A DNA stretch of 64,000 bases from Vitellaria paradoxa (GCA_019916065.1 CM034239.1:36232419-36296418); one strand, 5' to 3'. Positions 1 to 19,039 are shown, counted from the first letter of the stretch. The notes: generated by a model not told the origin, from the letters alone. A program made the numbers and translations.

Positions 1-180
1 CGGACAGATGGGTAACTTGTGAGTGCGTCGTAATTCATCGTAGTCCCTTCGATAGAATCGATCCGACGATATAAAAAAAATTGCTACGGCTTTTTTTTTT
101 TTTCTAAAAAAAACTAACACCAAAATTAAAAAATTTTATTATTTATTTCTAAAAAATATAATTTAATAATTACATACTAA
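1..180. other. Unassigned AT-rich intergenic edge
   Basis: No gene is visible. The first 70 bases are of ordinary composition, followed by poly-T, poly-A and AT-rich sequence. The feature that owns this edge may lie outside the window. Confidence 0.4.
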
Positions 181-495
181 GGTCCCGTTTGACATTACAC
201 AAAAGCATAAAAATTTACCAAAAATTACAAGCTGAGCGTTTGGTAAAATCTCAACTTTTATTACTTTTTTATTCTGCTATAGTAATTTATTACACTCAAA
301 GTTTTACCAAACACATAAAATTTTGCTAAAATTTTTACCAAACACTCAAAAATTGATAAAAAAATATTAAATATTACCAAAAATTTTACCAAGCACCCAA
401 AAGTTATAAAAAACATACCAAAAATTACAACTAGCAACTTTTGACTAAAAATTACTAAAAAAAAAATGTTAAATTTTATACTACCAAACAAGGCC
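181..495. mobile_element. Harbinger-like MITE (TAA target duplication)
   Basis: A 315-bp non-coding element. The left end GGTCCCGTTTG is an imperfect inverted copy of the right end CAAACAAGGCC. TAA flanks it on both sides (178-180 and 496-498), which fits the TWA target preference of PIF/Harbinger elements. The interior is built of short motifs such as TTTACCAAAC and AAAATTACCA. The element at 31205-31530 looks like the same family in opposite orientation. Superfamily assignment is an inference from the ends and target duplication; no transposase is present. Confidence 0.6.
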
Positions 496-848
496 TAAAT
501 GTTACAAAATTTCTTAAATTATATTTTTTTTGTTATTTTTTATTAATTTTTCCGACGCCAAACAAACCCTTATCGTTTGGCCTTAACTAAAATTTTGATA
601 GTATATATGTGGATTCGGAGCCATCCGGTGCACCGTGGCAGCGAGTTACAAACCAATGCGATTTTTAGCCATCAGATCATTAAAACTAGATTCACCCCCT
701 CTGCATTTGCATCTAAATCACAAAGTAATGAATTGTGCCCAATAATAATTACAAAAAAATGAATTGTGCCCAATAATATAACATTATGATAATTAAAGTA
801 AATTAAATTATTATTATATATTTTAAAATAATTATTTGATAAATAAAA

Positions 849-1893
849 GGGTGAGTCTATTTACACTCCACTTTCCTTTTTCATTAATTAAAAAAAATTA
901 CGCAATCACCCTTCTTCTATTTCATCATATATGTTATGCATAATTATAATACCATAAATACCCTTATATAAAACTTCGAATTAAAGCATAATTATAATAT
1001 CATAAGCAACTCCTTCTTTTATAATAAACAATATCTTTTAACTCAAAATATCAAGAAAACAATTTTCCAAAAATATTTTTCTCTTTTCAATTTTTTTTTT
1101 TTTTGACAAGTGACCAATTGAACCACAATTTTTGAAAAAAAAAATCATTTATAACGTGTCAGTAACCCTACTATGATAAACATTTCTAATTCAAGATTTT
1201 TTAAAAAAATATATCCTATTATAAAAAAATTAAATTTTCTTAATAATGTAGTTATGTATAGTTTTTTTGGTAATTTATTTTGCTTCAATTTTAATTTTTT
1301 GATAGATTAGTTTACTTATTTTGATATTTTTATTGAAAAGTTTATATAAACTCCGATTAAATAAAACATTTTCTAATTCTAGATTTTCTATAAAATATAT
1401 TTTCTATTATTAAAAAATTAAATTTTCAAAATAATATATGATACTTATAATTTGTTTGATAATTTTTTTTTAATTAAAGATTAATTTTCTGATATATTAA
1501 TTTACTTATTTTGATTTTTTAAAAAAAAAAATTATGTAGACTCCAACTAAATAACTTCAGAGTGATGAAAAAAGTCTGTAAAGAAAAATAAATGGAAAAA
1601 ATTAATTTTGTTGTTTGATTATTAAGTTAGAAAATAAAATAAAATAAAAATATTTTAATATTCTTGTTAAAAATATAAATATAAATAAATTTTACTTTAA
1701 TCTTTAAAATTTTTTTCAATTCTCTTGTACCAAACTATCCAAATTTCTAAAGGTTTATTTATAATGGGTGAACATGTTATTTTAAATTTTACATAAAAAT
1801 AGTTAATTAAAAGGATTAGTTTTGTAATTTTAATTAATGAAAAAGGAAAGTGGAGTATCAAAGAGGATACGTGGAGTGCAAATAAACTCATCC
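849..1893. mobile_element. Mutator-type non-autonomous element in the inverted repeat
   Basis: A 1045-bp AT-rich insertion. Its ends are inverted repeats of 60 bp or more: left GGGTGAGTCTATTTACACTC, and right as the complement of GGATGAGTTTATTTGCACTC, both continuing into CTTTCCTTTTTCATTAATT. The flanks are TAAATAAAA (840-848) and TAAATATAA (1894-1902), a 9-bp target duplication with one mismatch, as expected for Mutator. The opposite arm of the host palindrome keeps the uninterrupted site near 2480. It has no coding capacity. Related ends appear near 36289-36475. Confidence 0.65.
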
Positions 1894-1944
1894 TAAATAT
1901 AATTATTATATAAAATTTATATAGAAAGTAATACAACATTACAT

Positions 1945-2030
1945 GAGCAAGGCACCCTTACGCCTGCTCATTACCCGGGCTCAAAACTCAGGGTGTTCAC
2001 CCTCTTCCCCCTTAATTATCAAAAAAAAAA
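1945..2030 (+). mobile_element. Short SINE-like retroposon with poly(A) tail
   Basis: An insertion of about 86 bp ending in a run of A. It is flanked by a perfect 15-bp direct repeat, AATACAACATTACAT (1930-1944 and 2031-2045). The corresponding place in the other palindrome arm lacks the insert. The body is GC-richer than its surroundings and carries GGCTCAAAACTC, a weak match to a pol III box B; box A is not convincing. A long target duplication plus an A tail indicates target-primed reverse transcription. It could be a truncated SINE or a retroposed small RNA. Confidence 0.6.
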
Positions 2031-2764
2031 AATACAACATTACATTTATAAACGTAAAAAAAATTTGAAAAACGTATTTATGTTTAGTATTATAATACAC
2101 TTTAAAAATAAATTTTAATACATATTTTAAATGTCGTGCTTTTTAGAAAATAAAAATTAACACGCCATTGAATTCTCGTGTAGCTTCGTTTGCCAATTAT
2201 AAATTATATTGCATAGAGTTGCTTCACAGTTAGGGTCTCAGGCCTGTCCTATGTACCCATTAACATCCCTAACGTATTTCGTAATTGGCAAACAAAGCTA
2301 TATGAGAACTCGATCGTGTGTTAATTTTTATTTTCTAGAAAGCATAAGATTTAAAATGTGTATTAAAAATTATTTTTAAAGTGTAATATAATACTAAACA
2401 TAGATAGGTTTTTTTATTTTTTTTTAACGTTTATAATTGTACTGTTGTGTTACTTTCTATATAAAATTTGTATAATAGTTACATTTATCAAATAGTTATT
2501 TTAAAATTATTAATAATAATTTAATTTATTTTAACTATCATAACGTTGCATTATTAAGCACAATTCATTACCTCGTGATTTAGGTGCAAATGCAGAGGTG
2601 GCCAAATCCTGGCACGGTCTTCCGAAGAAATTTGCATTTATGTAATTTGAAGCTGCTTTGCCTTGTTTTGCTCTCATGACCGTTGGATCTATTTTTAGTG
2701 ATCTAACGGTTGAAAATCGCACAGGCTTATAATCCGGGTGCTCCTCGAATCCGTACATATGTAC

Positions 2765-3361
2765 GCCGAGTACGGCACTTCTTAGACAAAAGAAGACCAA
2801 ATTAGTTGCCGTTTCGGATTGGTTAGGATCGAGGGCCGTAGGATTTGGAGCTGCGTGAGATCTCGAGTTCGATTTTTTCAGGGGGCGGTCTCTCTTCCAA
2901 AGTGGAGGCGATCTTTAACGGCCTTTTTGACTGAGCCAGTCAGCCATAACTTGCCTATACTGGTTTACCTCATCGTGATTCTTTGCCGACTAGAACCACG
3001 GAGCGGGTTTCATCCAGTGCGCACCCATGAGTTGATTATCACATTTAAAAATATAGAGATCAAAGTAGAATTTTGCGTAAATTACAAAGGTGATAAGTGT
3101 AATTTACTCTTATATTTTATCTTTAATTTTATTTTCAGGTTTTTTGTTTGATTTGAACTATATTATTATTTTCCACATTATTAGAACTCAATTTTCATAA
3201 AAAGATATAAGATACTCTTGCCACATCATTTTTATGGAGAAAACTCTATTATTAACTAGACATATCCTTATTATTAATTCACTACTACTAAGTGGGATTA
3301 GGAGAAGAGTCCTCAATAAGACTTTGAACATGTCATTTGGAAAAATCCAACCGGAGCTCTC
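2765..3361. other. Intergenic; possible degraded repeat fragments
   Basis: 2815-3030 is of higher GC than its surroundings and contains AGTTCGATT, a weak box-B-like motif, but no tail or target duplication was found. About 3085-3115 resembles the inner part of Mutator ends seen at 42818. No gene is supported. Confidence 0.3.
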
Positions 3362-3715
3362 CCGTTTGGAGTTAAAAAAATAAGATAAATTGAGATAAAA
3401 TGTGATTTTAGATTAATTTAGACGCATTTTTCTTAAAGTAACAAACCGTGAGAACGGTTTTTTAAATCTATTTTCACGGATTTAAAAAAAATTCACAAAA
3501 AAATAATAATAATAGTACTCGTTTGAAAGCTTCCGACACAAAGAATATAATTATATAAAAAATTTATATATTCGGTTAACCTACTTTCAGATTTGTTTTT
3601 TTTTTTTTAGCGAAATATTGAATTTTTTTTTAAATTAATAATGACGGGAAAATTAGAGGTGGAGGAATCGTTGAAGATTTATAAAATTTTTTGAAAATTT
3701 TTTTTATACCAAACC
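3362..3715. mobile_element. Probable MITE remnant (CGTTTGG ends)
   Basis: Starts with CCCGTTTGGAGTT and ends with ACCAAACCGACCC, an imperfect inverted pair around AT-rich filler. No clear target duplication. Family is uncertain. Confidence 0.3.
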
Positions 3716-3904
3716 GACCCACAGTTTCAAAATTTTACGTCCCATCAAAATCCCTTAAATGATTTAAGTATTGCTTTTGCGTGGATGATATTGCGCTGGA
3801 AAAATTAGCAGCAACGCATGGGAACTAAGGGAATTAGAGAACAACCGAATCAAGAGAATCAGAGAACAACCCGCGAAGTGGCAACCAAGAACTCTCTAAT
3901 GTTA

Positions 3905-4137
3905 GGCTCCGTTTGGGAACTCTGGGTTTATTAACTTATTTATTTATTTATAAAATAATTAAATTTACTCTTTTATATTTTAATTTTTTTTAAACCTTCA
4001 AAGATAAAAATGTTTAATTAATAAAAATTATAAAACCACTGATTAAAAAGTTAATTTTTTTCTTACCTAAACAAAAGAGATAATTTTTTTTACCTCGTTA
4101 AAAAAAAAATCACCTTTTTTACTACGGAAACGAAGCC
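3905..4137. mobile_element. Harbinger-like MITE (GGCTCCGTTTGG ends)
   Basis: A 233-bp element. Left end GGCTCCGTTTGGG; right end CGGAAACGAAGCC is its imperfect inverse. Flanks are TTA (3902-3904) and TTG (4138-4140). The interior pattern (ACTCTTTTATATTTTAA, then AAACCTTCAAAGATAAAAAT) recurs in the elements at 25448 and 36835, so these form one family. Confidence 0.55.
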
Positions 4138-4295
4138 TTGAGTCATTCTCTTGCATCAAGGATACTCAAAGAATGCTATGATTAAGAAATGATTGAATAG
4201 TTTTTCCTAACATTTAACTTCTGTTTTATAATTCTCGTGTCTACTCGTTTGGTTCTCGTTGGATCATGAGACTGAAATTTATCTAATTTTTTTTA

Positions 4296-5446
4296 GGATC
4301 CGTTTGATAAAATTGTCAGTTTCAGTTTTTGTGTTCAATTTTTATGTTTAATTTTTTAATTTTTGTGTTCAATTTTTAATTTTTTGTTTTCATTTACATA
4401 GTAGGAAAATAAAACAAAAACTTGAAAACATGTTTAGTAACGATAATTGTTAGTTAGTAGTTACAGTTGTTAACTAATTAAATTCAATAAATTAAATTAT
4501 TTTAATTTTATAAAAATAAAATATAATAAACATAATTTATTATATTATTTAAAAAAATTAATAGAATATATTTCCTGTTAATTAAAATAATTAATTTAAT
4601 TAACTTAATTTCATTTAATTTAATTACTTAAATTTAATTGATTTAGTTAATTAATTATATTAATTATATTATTTTTTCAAAATAATTTGATTCAATAAAA
4701 ATAAAATAAAATATATGCAATATAATTTAATTATATTATCTATTAAAAACAATTTATATTAAATTATTCCTATATTAATTTAATTAATTAAATTTAATTA
4801 TATAATTAATTTAATTTAAATTATTTAAAAGTATTTATTTTAATTATATATTTATTAAAATAATTTAATTCAATAAAAATAAAATGTATTAAATATAATT
4901 TATTATATTATTAATTAAATATAATTTAATTTTATATTAATTTAACAAATTAAATTCAATTATAATTAATATAATTCGGTTAATTAATATATTTAATATA
5001 ATTTACGTAATTATTATATTTAATATATTTTTACATAAATATAATTAATATATAAAATTATATTAATATAATTTTATATATTAATATATTAATTATAAAT
5101 ATTTTAATATATTAATATATTTTATATATTAATTTAATATTTTTATATTAAATAATAAATATATTTCGTAGTGACCGGTGATAAGTGGATGATTGTGACG
5201 ACAGTGGCCTGATATTGGTAATAACTAGTGGATGATAAATAGTAGTAATTGTATAAGAATTGAAAACTGAAAATGAAAACTTGCGAAAACACATTTTCTA
5301 TGCTTTCATAATTTTTAAAAATTTTGAAAACAATTTTCATTTTTTTGAAAACTGAAAACAAATTTACCAAATGCATTTTCATGTTCAGTTTTCAAAAAAA
5401 AAAATGAAAACAAAAACTGAAAACGAAATGGTTGTCAAACGGGGCC
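4296..5446. mobile_element. AT-palindromic element, Harbinger-like ends (copy 1)
   Basis: An 1151-bp element. Left end GGATCCGTTTGATAAAATTG and the inverse of the right end (CAAACGGGGCC) match imperfectly over about 50 bp; TTA flanks both sides (4293-4295, 5447-5449). The core (4440-5160) is almost pure A/T with many local palindromes built on TTAATTAA-like words. A GC-richer patch near 5165-5235 (GTGACCGGTGATAAG, GACAGTGGCCTGATATTGG) recurs inverted in copy 2 at 53540-53630. No coding capacity. Confidence 0.55.
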
Positions 5447-5449
5447 TTA

Positions 5450-5766
5450 GGTGTCATTTGGTTTATTTTCTATTTTCTATTTTTATTTTTTATTTTCTAT
5501 TTGGAGTTTATTTTTCATTTTGTACTTTTGAAAATAAGGAAAATAGCTCAAAACTCATTTAGTTATTTGTGTTTTCAAAATTTATTTTTAAAACAAAAAA
5601 TGAATTTACACATTAAATGAAAAATGATAAAAAATTATTCTGAAAGTTTTTAAAAAAATAAGAAACATTTCAAAACAAAGAAAATAGAGCATTTTATGTT
5701 TTCTTGTTTAAAATTTTTAACACATAAAATAAAAATAAAAAATGAAAAAATAAACCAAGTGCCACG
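5450..5766. mobile_element. MITE with GGTGTCATTTGGTTTATTTT ends
   Basis: A 317-bp element whose left end GGTGTCATTTGGTTTATTTT pairs with the right end AAAAAATAAACCAAGTGCCAC. It abuts the preceding element, sharing its TTA. The same terminal sequence occurs inverted at 20006-20027 and, weaker, near 35310-35335. Confidence 0.5.
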
Positions 5767-5940
5767 TTGATTTTTAATATGGATATTCATTAGATTCTCC
5801 TTGCATCAAGGATAATCAAAGAATGTTATTATTAAGAAATGATTGAATAGTTTTTCCTAACATGGACCCCCTGTTCTATAATGCTCGTGTCTATTCATTA
5901 GATTCTCCTTGGATCATAAGGTTGAAATTTATCCAATCCC

Positions 5941-6735
5941 TTAGGTTAGAATATGGAAATATGCTACATCTCATTCAAAAGGAAATCCCAAACGGTAAAA
6001 TTCTACTGAGATTCTAGCGTGTCCCATTTACTATGATCTAGTGAAATTTATCCCACATCCAATCGAGATATAGCTTATCCTTTCTTTGATAAATGGACAT
6101 GGGAATAAAACCCCACTTCTCTCAATAAGGGACTTCCCCTAGTGAAGACTCTATTGTATCCCTATGCCATTGATAATTATTCAATTTAGTGCCACCTGTC
6201 CCTTTCTAGTACTTCGAGCGTATGAAAACTATTTTTTAAATATGCATTCTTACTCTTTTTTGAGATTGTAATATATTTGATAAGATTGTCTCTAATTTTC
6301 TCCTAATGACTTGATTGATAATTGTTCCTCCCTATTCTCTTCGAATGAGAAGGCAACACGTCCAGATTATCCTCTCCAGATGATAAACATACAAATTTTC
6401 ATGTCCATTCTACCACCAAAAGTCAATTCTAAAACTAATAGCTTAGGATTCAAGTAGAGGAAGCAAGACACTGCTGATTCTTTCAAAGTTGTGTGAATAA
6501 CCGCAGGCTGATTCAATTCCACCTTACGAATAATTTGTATTTGTGGGACATGGACGGTTCATGGCGGGAGAACCTATCAAATTTGTGATCTCAAATCTCA
6601 TTTCTCTTATCATTTACTGGAATCATACGTACTCCAAGCCGGATAAAGCTGAAGCCAACTTCTTTTTCCTTCCTCCGTGTAACACTCAAAGGCAGGCAAG
6701 AAGGCATATAATAGTATTTAATTTATGCTTACATT
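5941..6735. other. Intergenic, no gene recognised
   Basis: Ordinary intergenic sequence without convincing terminal repeats. The open frame starting at 6543 runs into the CT/CA microsatellite and a poly-A run and has no recognisable domain, so it is not accepted as a gene. Confidence 0.4.

Positions 6736-6799
<64 letters not shown>
6736..6799. repeat. Compound microsatellite (CT)n(CA)n
   Basis: Pure CT dinucleotides from about 6736 to 6779, followed without a break by about 20 bases of CA. Confidence 0.95.
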
Positions 6800-7738
6800 T
6801 GAGAGACGCTTTATGGAAAGTAGAAACTATATTCTCTACCTAAATCTAGATGCTTATCTCATTTATTGGGCACAAAAAAATAGCCTAAAAAAAAAAAAAA
6901 AAAAAAAAAGAACAACTTCGAGCTTTGCTTTGAAGACAACAGATATTCATCTTTCACAAAGCTCCAACCTCGTAATTGGCCTGCAATAGAAACAACTATC
7001 AGTTGCACAATTCTTACCTACTCGATGCTACTAACAGGAAGTGCTTAAATTTTTCATACTCTCTAAGGATGCCACGACAAACTATTACCAATTGTAAAGG
7101 GGAACAGCCATTTTGCAATGTTAATCATTTGAAGATTCCAACCAAAGTCATTGTCTGTTACCATCAAGGTTCAACATCAAAGCGCTATTTGTTTTGAAGG
7201 ACCCATTTCTTACAAGACAAGTTTGTCCAAGCCCACGATTATATTTTCCAGTTTGGTCACTGCTAAAAATAAAATATATATCATACAAAATAGTTACCTC
7301 CATGTCTTATAATTTAGAACTCAAAACTCTGGTTTTCCATTTGGTAAAAATTCGGCTGATATTAAACAAGACATTGGACGAAAAATCTAATGCACCTGCC
7401 TGTTACCATAATTCACAAGCAATTGAATGATAAGTCTAAAGACCTTTTCTCCAGTACATCAGCACAGATTTACGTTCATGTTCCCTGTTTTTGGGGGGCG
7501 TATGTTATCTTTGTTGTTCTCTAGCCTACCAGGTTAATCTCATCATTTTCTCATGCTGATTACTATTGTGTGACATCACCATCTAATTATTTATCTCCAA
7601 TTTTGGAAGAAAGCAATTTCTCGTACTGTAAACAGAGGGGATACAGAGCAACTATAGGCCACAACAACTGACATACAAGCAGATACAAATAATAACTGAA
7701 TATGCTATTAATGAGACTTACCTAAGCCTAAAAGTCTA
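6800..7738. other. 3' flank of the thiolase gene
   Basis: Contains a poly-A run (about 6887-6909) and otherwise unremarkable sequence. The part adjacent to 7738 should include the 3' UTR of the minus-strand thiolase gene; a minus-strand AATAAT-type poly(A) signal is possible around 7585-7600. No independent gene is supported. Confidence 0.4.
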
Positions 7739-14959
<7,221 letters not shown>

Positions 14960-15881
14960 AAGGATTTATGCAGATAGATATCTGTACGATTCAAATAACC
15001 TCTCATCAGTTTCTTACAAAAAGAGCATAGGACATTATTATTGATTGCTAACGTTAAAGTGCGAACCATGAACACATAAAAATACATAGCTAAGTTGCTT
15101 TTACTTGAATAAACAGAAAGACAGCTGGAAAAGATCTTATCAAGCGATTTCACTAACCATACTCTTGGCTCTAAGCATTTTCTCCCAGTTTTTCCCGAGA
15201 AACAAACAGAACATTAAGCAAAAACAATAATTTATTTTATTTTTCTCAAGCCGTACGCGCCACATAGAAATTCACACAAAAGAACACATAAACTTGTCTA
15301 ACCAGATAGAGATCTAAGGTGCTTAAGCAGTCAAAAAAAGCAGTGTCCAAAATTTAAATCTCGTCGTCGACGGATGACGGGAGCAAATTACAGATATCAT
15401 AAAGCGAACAGAACAAGTTTCACAAGAAATCAAGCTAGGGAATTGCGAAAAATTGGATCAGTGGAAACAGCGAGGAAGACCGAGAAAATGCGGGAAAATG
15501 AATAGGTACTGACAGAATGGGCGAGAAAAACAAGATTTGAGGATCAAAACTTTGAAGGATATTAATTACCAAAAAAAAAAATTGAAGGATATTGTGCTTG
15601 TGTTTTCTTGACCAATGGAGACAAGTAGCTACCTGATTTCTGGTTGGAAACACTAGACGCCACAGCACTGCCGCACTGCGCAGGAAGGGAGTGATGGTCA
15701 CAGCTAGACAATCCGACTGAGTCGTTTATATATATATATATATATACGCACACATACAGAAGAAGAAGGCGGAGCTAGAGTTTAGACAACAGCACGGCAC
15801 GGGTAGCACGCCGCTATACGAAATTACAGAAAACCCCCCTGTCTTTGTTGATTGACTCGTCTATGTTGGAGCGCTAAATAA

Positions 15882-16091
15882 GGCATGGTTTGGGAACAAA
15901 TAAGTTTGCTAATTTTGTGTTTAGGAAGTAAAAAAAATAATTTTTTTGAGGTAAAAATATAATTTTTGTTAATTTAATATTTTTATTTTTAAAAATTTTT
16001 AAAAAAATTAAAATATAAGAGAGTAAAATTAATAAAATACTGTTGAGGCTAAAAAATAACGTGTTATTAGCCGGTTTTTCCAAAGGAAGCC
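15882..16091. mobile_element. Harbinger-like MITE upstream of the thiolase gene
   Basis: A 210-bp element with GGCATGGTTTGGG at the left and CCAAAGGAAGCC at the right, flanked by TAA and TAG. The interior (TTGTGTTTAGGAAGTAAAAA) matches the 36835 element. It lies about 140 bp upstream of the TATA tract. Confidence 0.5.
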
Positions 16092-17880
16092 TAGTTGTGT
16101 TAATTTTGACTCTGTTTTGAAATTTTATAAAAATTAATGAAAATTTTTAATAATCATTTATTTTTTATTTTATTATATAAATTATAATTTATAATTTTTA
16201 TCAAATTTTATTATTTTTTATCACTCTAAATACCTTCTTAACTGGAAATAGCTATCAATAGAATAAATTGATATCTAATTGATACGTAAACTATCAAAAT
16301 GGCCACGCTTTTAAGTAAAAACGACGTAGGAAAAAAGTTATATTTTTATATTTCATTAAAGTTGTTAGAATTGTGTAAAATTATAAAATTACGAAATATT
16401 ACCTAAAAACAAACTTAAGCTGAGTGCGTACTCTTAATTAATAACTTTTCAAATTGTAATCAAGTTCGATTATAAAATTAAAGCTAATATTTGAAAATAA
16501 AAAAAAATAAATAAAGTAAAATATTATGAATTATTTTATTTATACATTATTCAATTTTTTTTTAAACTTTTGAATATTTTATTTACACGTTAAATAATTC
16601 ATATATACTAAAGAGATAAAATAGACATTTTATATGATTTATCTGTATAACAACCATAATTTTCATAATGTTGATAAATAAATCAATAAAAATAATTTAA
16701 TTATGATAAATATTTAAAAATAGAGAGTGAATGTAAATTTAAAATGTTAAATATAATTATTTATAATTAATCAATTATTAAAAAAAATTGTATTTTATCC
16801 ATATGTTTTGTCGCATTGTGGCTTGTGTAAATGATGCAATTTTAATTTGCAGAGCGAGGAGCACGTGGGGTTCGGCGGGAATTGAAGCGAATTCAGTTGA
16901 GCATTATAAAATAGTGTACTACGACACATTTTTTTATTAAAAAAATATTAAATAATTTTACAACTTGTTTCAAGCTTTATTTATTTTAATATAAAATATT
17001 TTTAAAAATATAGTTATTTATATTTTTTAATATATTTCCAATACATGAATAAAATTTTATTTTTAAGAAAATATTTTCTTTTATTTTAATGTAATATATT
17101 CTTTAAAAGGCACATTTACTTATATTTTTAAAAATATTTTTTTTAAAATAGGAGTAAATATTTTTTAAATATTTTGTATTAAAATAAATAGAGTATGAAT
17201 CAAAGAAAATCTCAATGTGAGATAATTTTTTTAAAAAATCCATTTACTAATATTTTTAAAAAATACTTAATTTCTTGAAAAATATGATTAAAAGCGTTCT
17301 TCAAATATATACATTAAAACCAATAGAGTTTTAGTTTTAACATTTCATCTCCTCTCACCATAAATAAGAATTTTTGGAGTATCAAAAATTGAAAGTAAAA
17401 TATATTTATTACTTTTTTTTTATTATTTTAACAAATTCATTGATTTTAAGAACGTACAATTAGCTTAAGAAAAAATCTGCCAAAATAAAATTACTTCAAT
17501 ATAATTTGTTTATTATGAATTTGAAAAACAGGAGAATAAGATCATTGTAAGGGTTGGAAGCAAATAATAATAATAATAATAATAATAAAATAACAAATTT
17601 TTGCTTTTTTAAGGCATTTCACAACAAATTAAAAGTTGAACAAAATTTTTTCAAATTTTGTACCAAACAACTAAAATTTCTTAAAAAATTTCTAAAAATT
17701 TCTTCAACTTTTAATCAAATAACCAAGAGTTATTAAAACTTGTTTAAATTTTCAAATCTTCACCAAACCCTTAAAAAGTTGAACCTAGTAATTTTTATCA
17801 AAAATTACCAAAAACTTCTAAAAATTATATCTTCAGACGAGCTCTAAACAGATCAATACTACATACATTTAACTAGGTCA
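16092..17880. other. AT-rich intergenic sequence
   Basis: No gene recognised. Contains an (AAT)n microsatellite at about 17564-17587 and a GC-richer patch at 16850-16900. MITE-like debris with ACCAAAC and AAAATTACCAAAAA words, similar to the 181 family, occupies about 17590-17850. Confidence 0.4.
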
Positions 17881-17888
17881 GGTTTGAG

Positions 17889-18621
17889 TAGAGATGTCAA
17901 TAGGATAAATATACAAGGGTATATGACTCGAGTAAACCTGATTAAAACTGGTTGGAAAATATTCTAATGAGATTCGAATGAGTTTGAGCTTGAAATTTAA
18001 TATCCGCGTGAGTTTACGATTTGCTTGTAAGGTACTCAATACTTGGTACCTGATATCCGTTTATATTTATAAAGTACCTATTAAGTATTTGTTTAATATA
18101 GTATTTAAATATATGTTTACAACTTTATTCTTAAAATAATATAATATAATATAATATATAGTCTTTTTTATTTCTTAATTTGTAGTTCTATTGAATACCT
18201 TTATTTTTGTTTTGTTTAAACAAGAAACCATGAATCTTGTGTTGAAAATATTGAGATTTGTTTATTTATTTATTTATTTTGTAATTGCTTTGTTGATATA
18301 TTTGGCTAAAAAGAAATGTACATGGACAATGTACCCATGTATTAATTTTAGAGGTTGACTAATGGATTTGTTTAGCTTAATACATTTAACATTTTTGTCA
18401 CTTACTAACTCTTTTATTTTCTACTTCAAATTGGATATAGGTAATCTGATTAATTGTGTTTAATCGAATTTTACAGGATTGGTAGGTTTTAAAGGAAACG
18501 AGTTTGGAATTCTAACTAAAATAATAAACTAGTTTGAGACAGTAATGCTAAGCAAAAAAATAAACAAATTTGGTAATGAAATTTGTTAACTAAACATGTA
18601 TCTTACCTGTTTACGTCCCTA
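17889..18621. mobile_element. hAT-type non-autonomous element
   Basis: A 733-bp element. Left end TAGAGATGTCAA; right end TTTACGTCCCTA is its imperfect inverse (TAGGGACGTAAA). Flanks GGTTTGAG (17881-17888) and AGTTTGAG (18622-18629) form an 8-bp target duplication with one mismatch, as for hAT. No transposase. Confidence 0.6.
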
Positions 18622-18654
18622 AGTTTGAGACTTTTGCCCTAAGCCTGAAACTAT

Positions 18655-18945
18655 TAATGCCCCATTTAAAAACAACATTTTTAGTAATTTGTAAGTAAAA
18701 ATTGATAGATAAAATTTTTTGTATATCTAGTAAAATAAATAGAAACCTTTAGTAATTTTTATCAATTTTTAAGTGTTTGGTTAAGTAAAGAGAAATTTTT
18801 AGTAATTTTTTTTAACTTTTAAAAGTATGATAAAAATTTTAATAACTTTTAAATTAAATTTAAAGTAAATTAATTATTATAGTTCCAACTAACTTAGCAA
18901 AAGAGCAAAAATTAAATATTCTACCAAATACTAACTTCACCAAAA
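18655..18945. other. Probable MITE debris of the TTTAGTAATTTT family
   Basis: Short words (TTTTTAGTAATTT, AAGTGTTTGGTTAAGT, CTACCAAATAC) match the interior of the Harbinger-like element at 31205-31530, but clean ends were not found. Confidence 0.3.
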
Positions 18946-19039
18946 GTTGCTCTTTTTTAATTTCTTGTTTTGGCTCCTCCAAATGTTGCCTAAACCTTAT
19001 TTCCTAGCCAATCAACTTCAAATTCAATTTCTTAACTCA

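Larger units (their letters stand above)
599..2764. repeat. Large imperfect inverted repeat (interrupted palindrome)
   Basis: The left arm (about 599-848, resuming at 1903-1929 and 2046-2203) is the reverse complement of the right arm (about 2280-2764), with a loop of about 75 bases near 2204-2279. Clear anchors are the paired sequences around 690-740 and 2557-2605 (a CTCTGCATTTGCA core) and 2150-2200 against 2281-2330 (a CGTTTGCCAATT core). The left arm is stretched by two later insertions, at 849-1893 and 1945-2030. A transcript across it would fold into a hairpin several hundred base pairs long. Short reading frames in it share no recognisable domain. Origin is unknown: a fold-back-type element or an inverted duplication of an older repeat. 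Confidence 0.65.
4145..5940 (+). repeat. Direct repeat pair of about 150 bp flanking two MITEs
   Basis: 4145-4292 and 5793-5940 are direct copies, roughly 80 percent identical by eye, sharing ATTAAGAAATGATTGAATAG and TTTTTCCTAACAT. The space between is filled by the AT-palindromic element (4296-5446) and the MITE at 5450-5766. The repeats lack TG...CA ends, so they do not look like LTRs; a segmental duplication into which MITEs later inserted is the simplest reading. Confidence 0.5.

Noticed and set aside
2815..3030. Possible tRNA-derived SINE with AGTTCGATT
   Set aside because: Box B match is weak, box A and tail are absent, and no target duplication was found.
6543..6989. 148-codon open frame on the plus strand
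   Set aside because: Much of it is translation of the CT/CA microsatellite and a poly-A run; no domain and no splice context.
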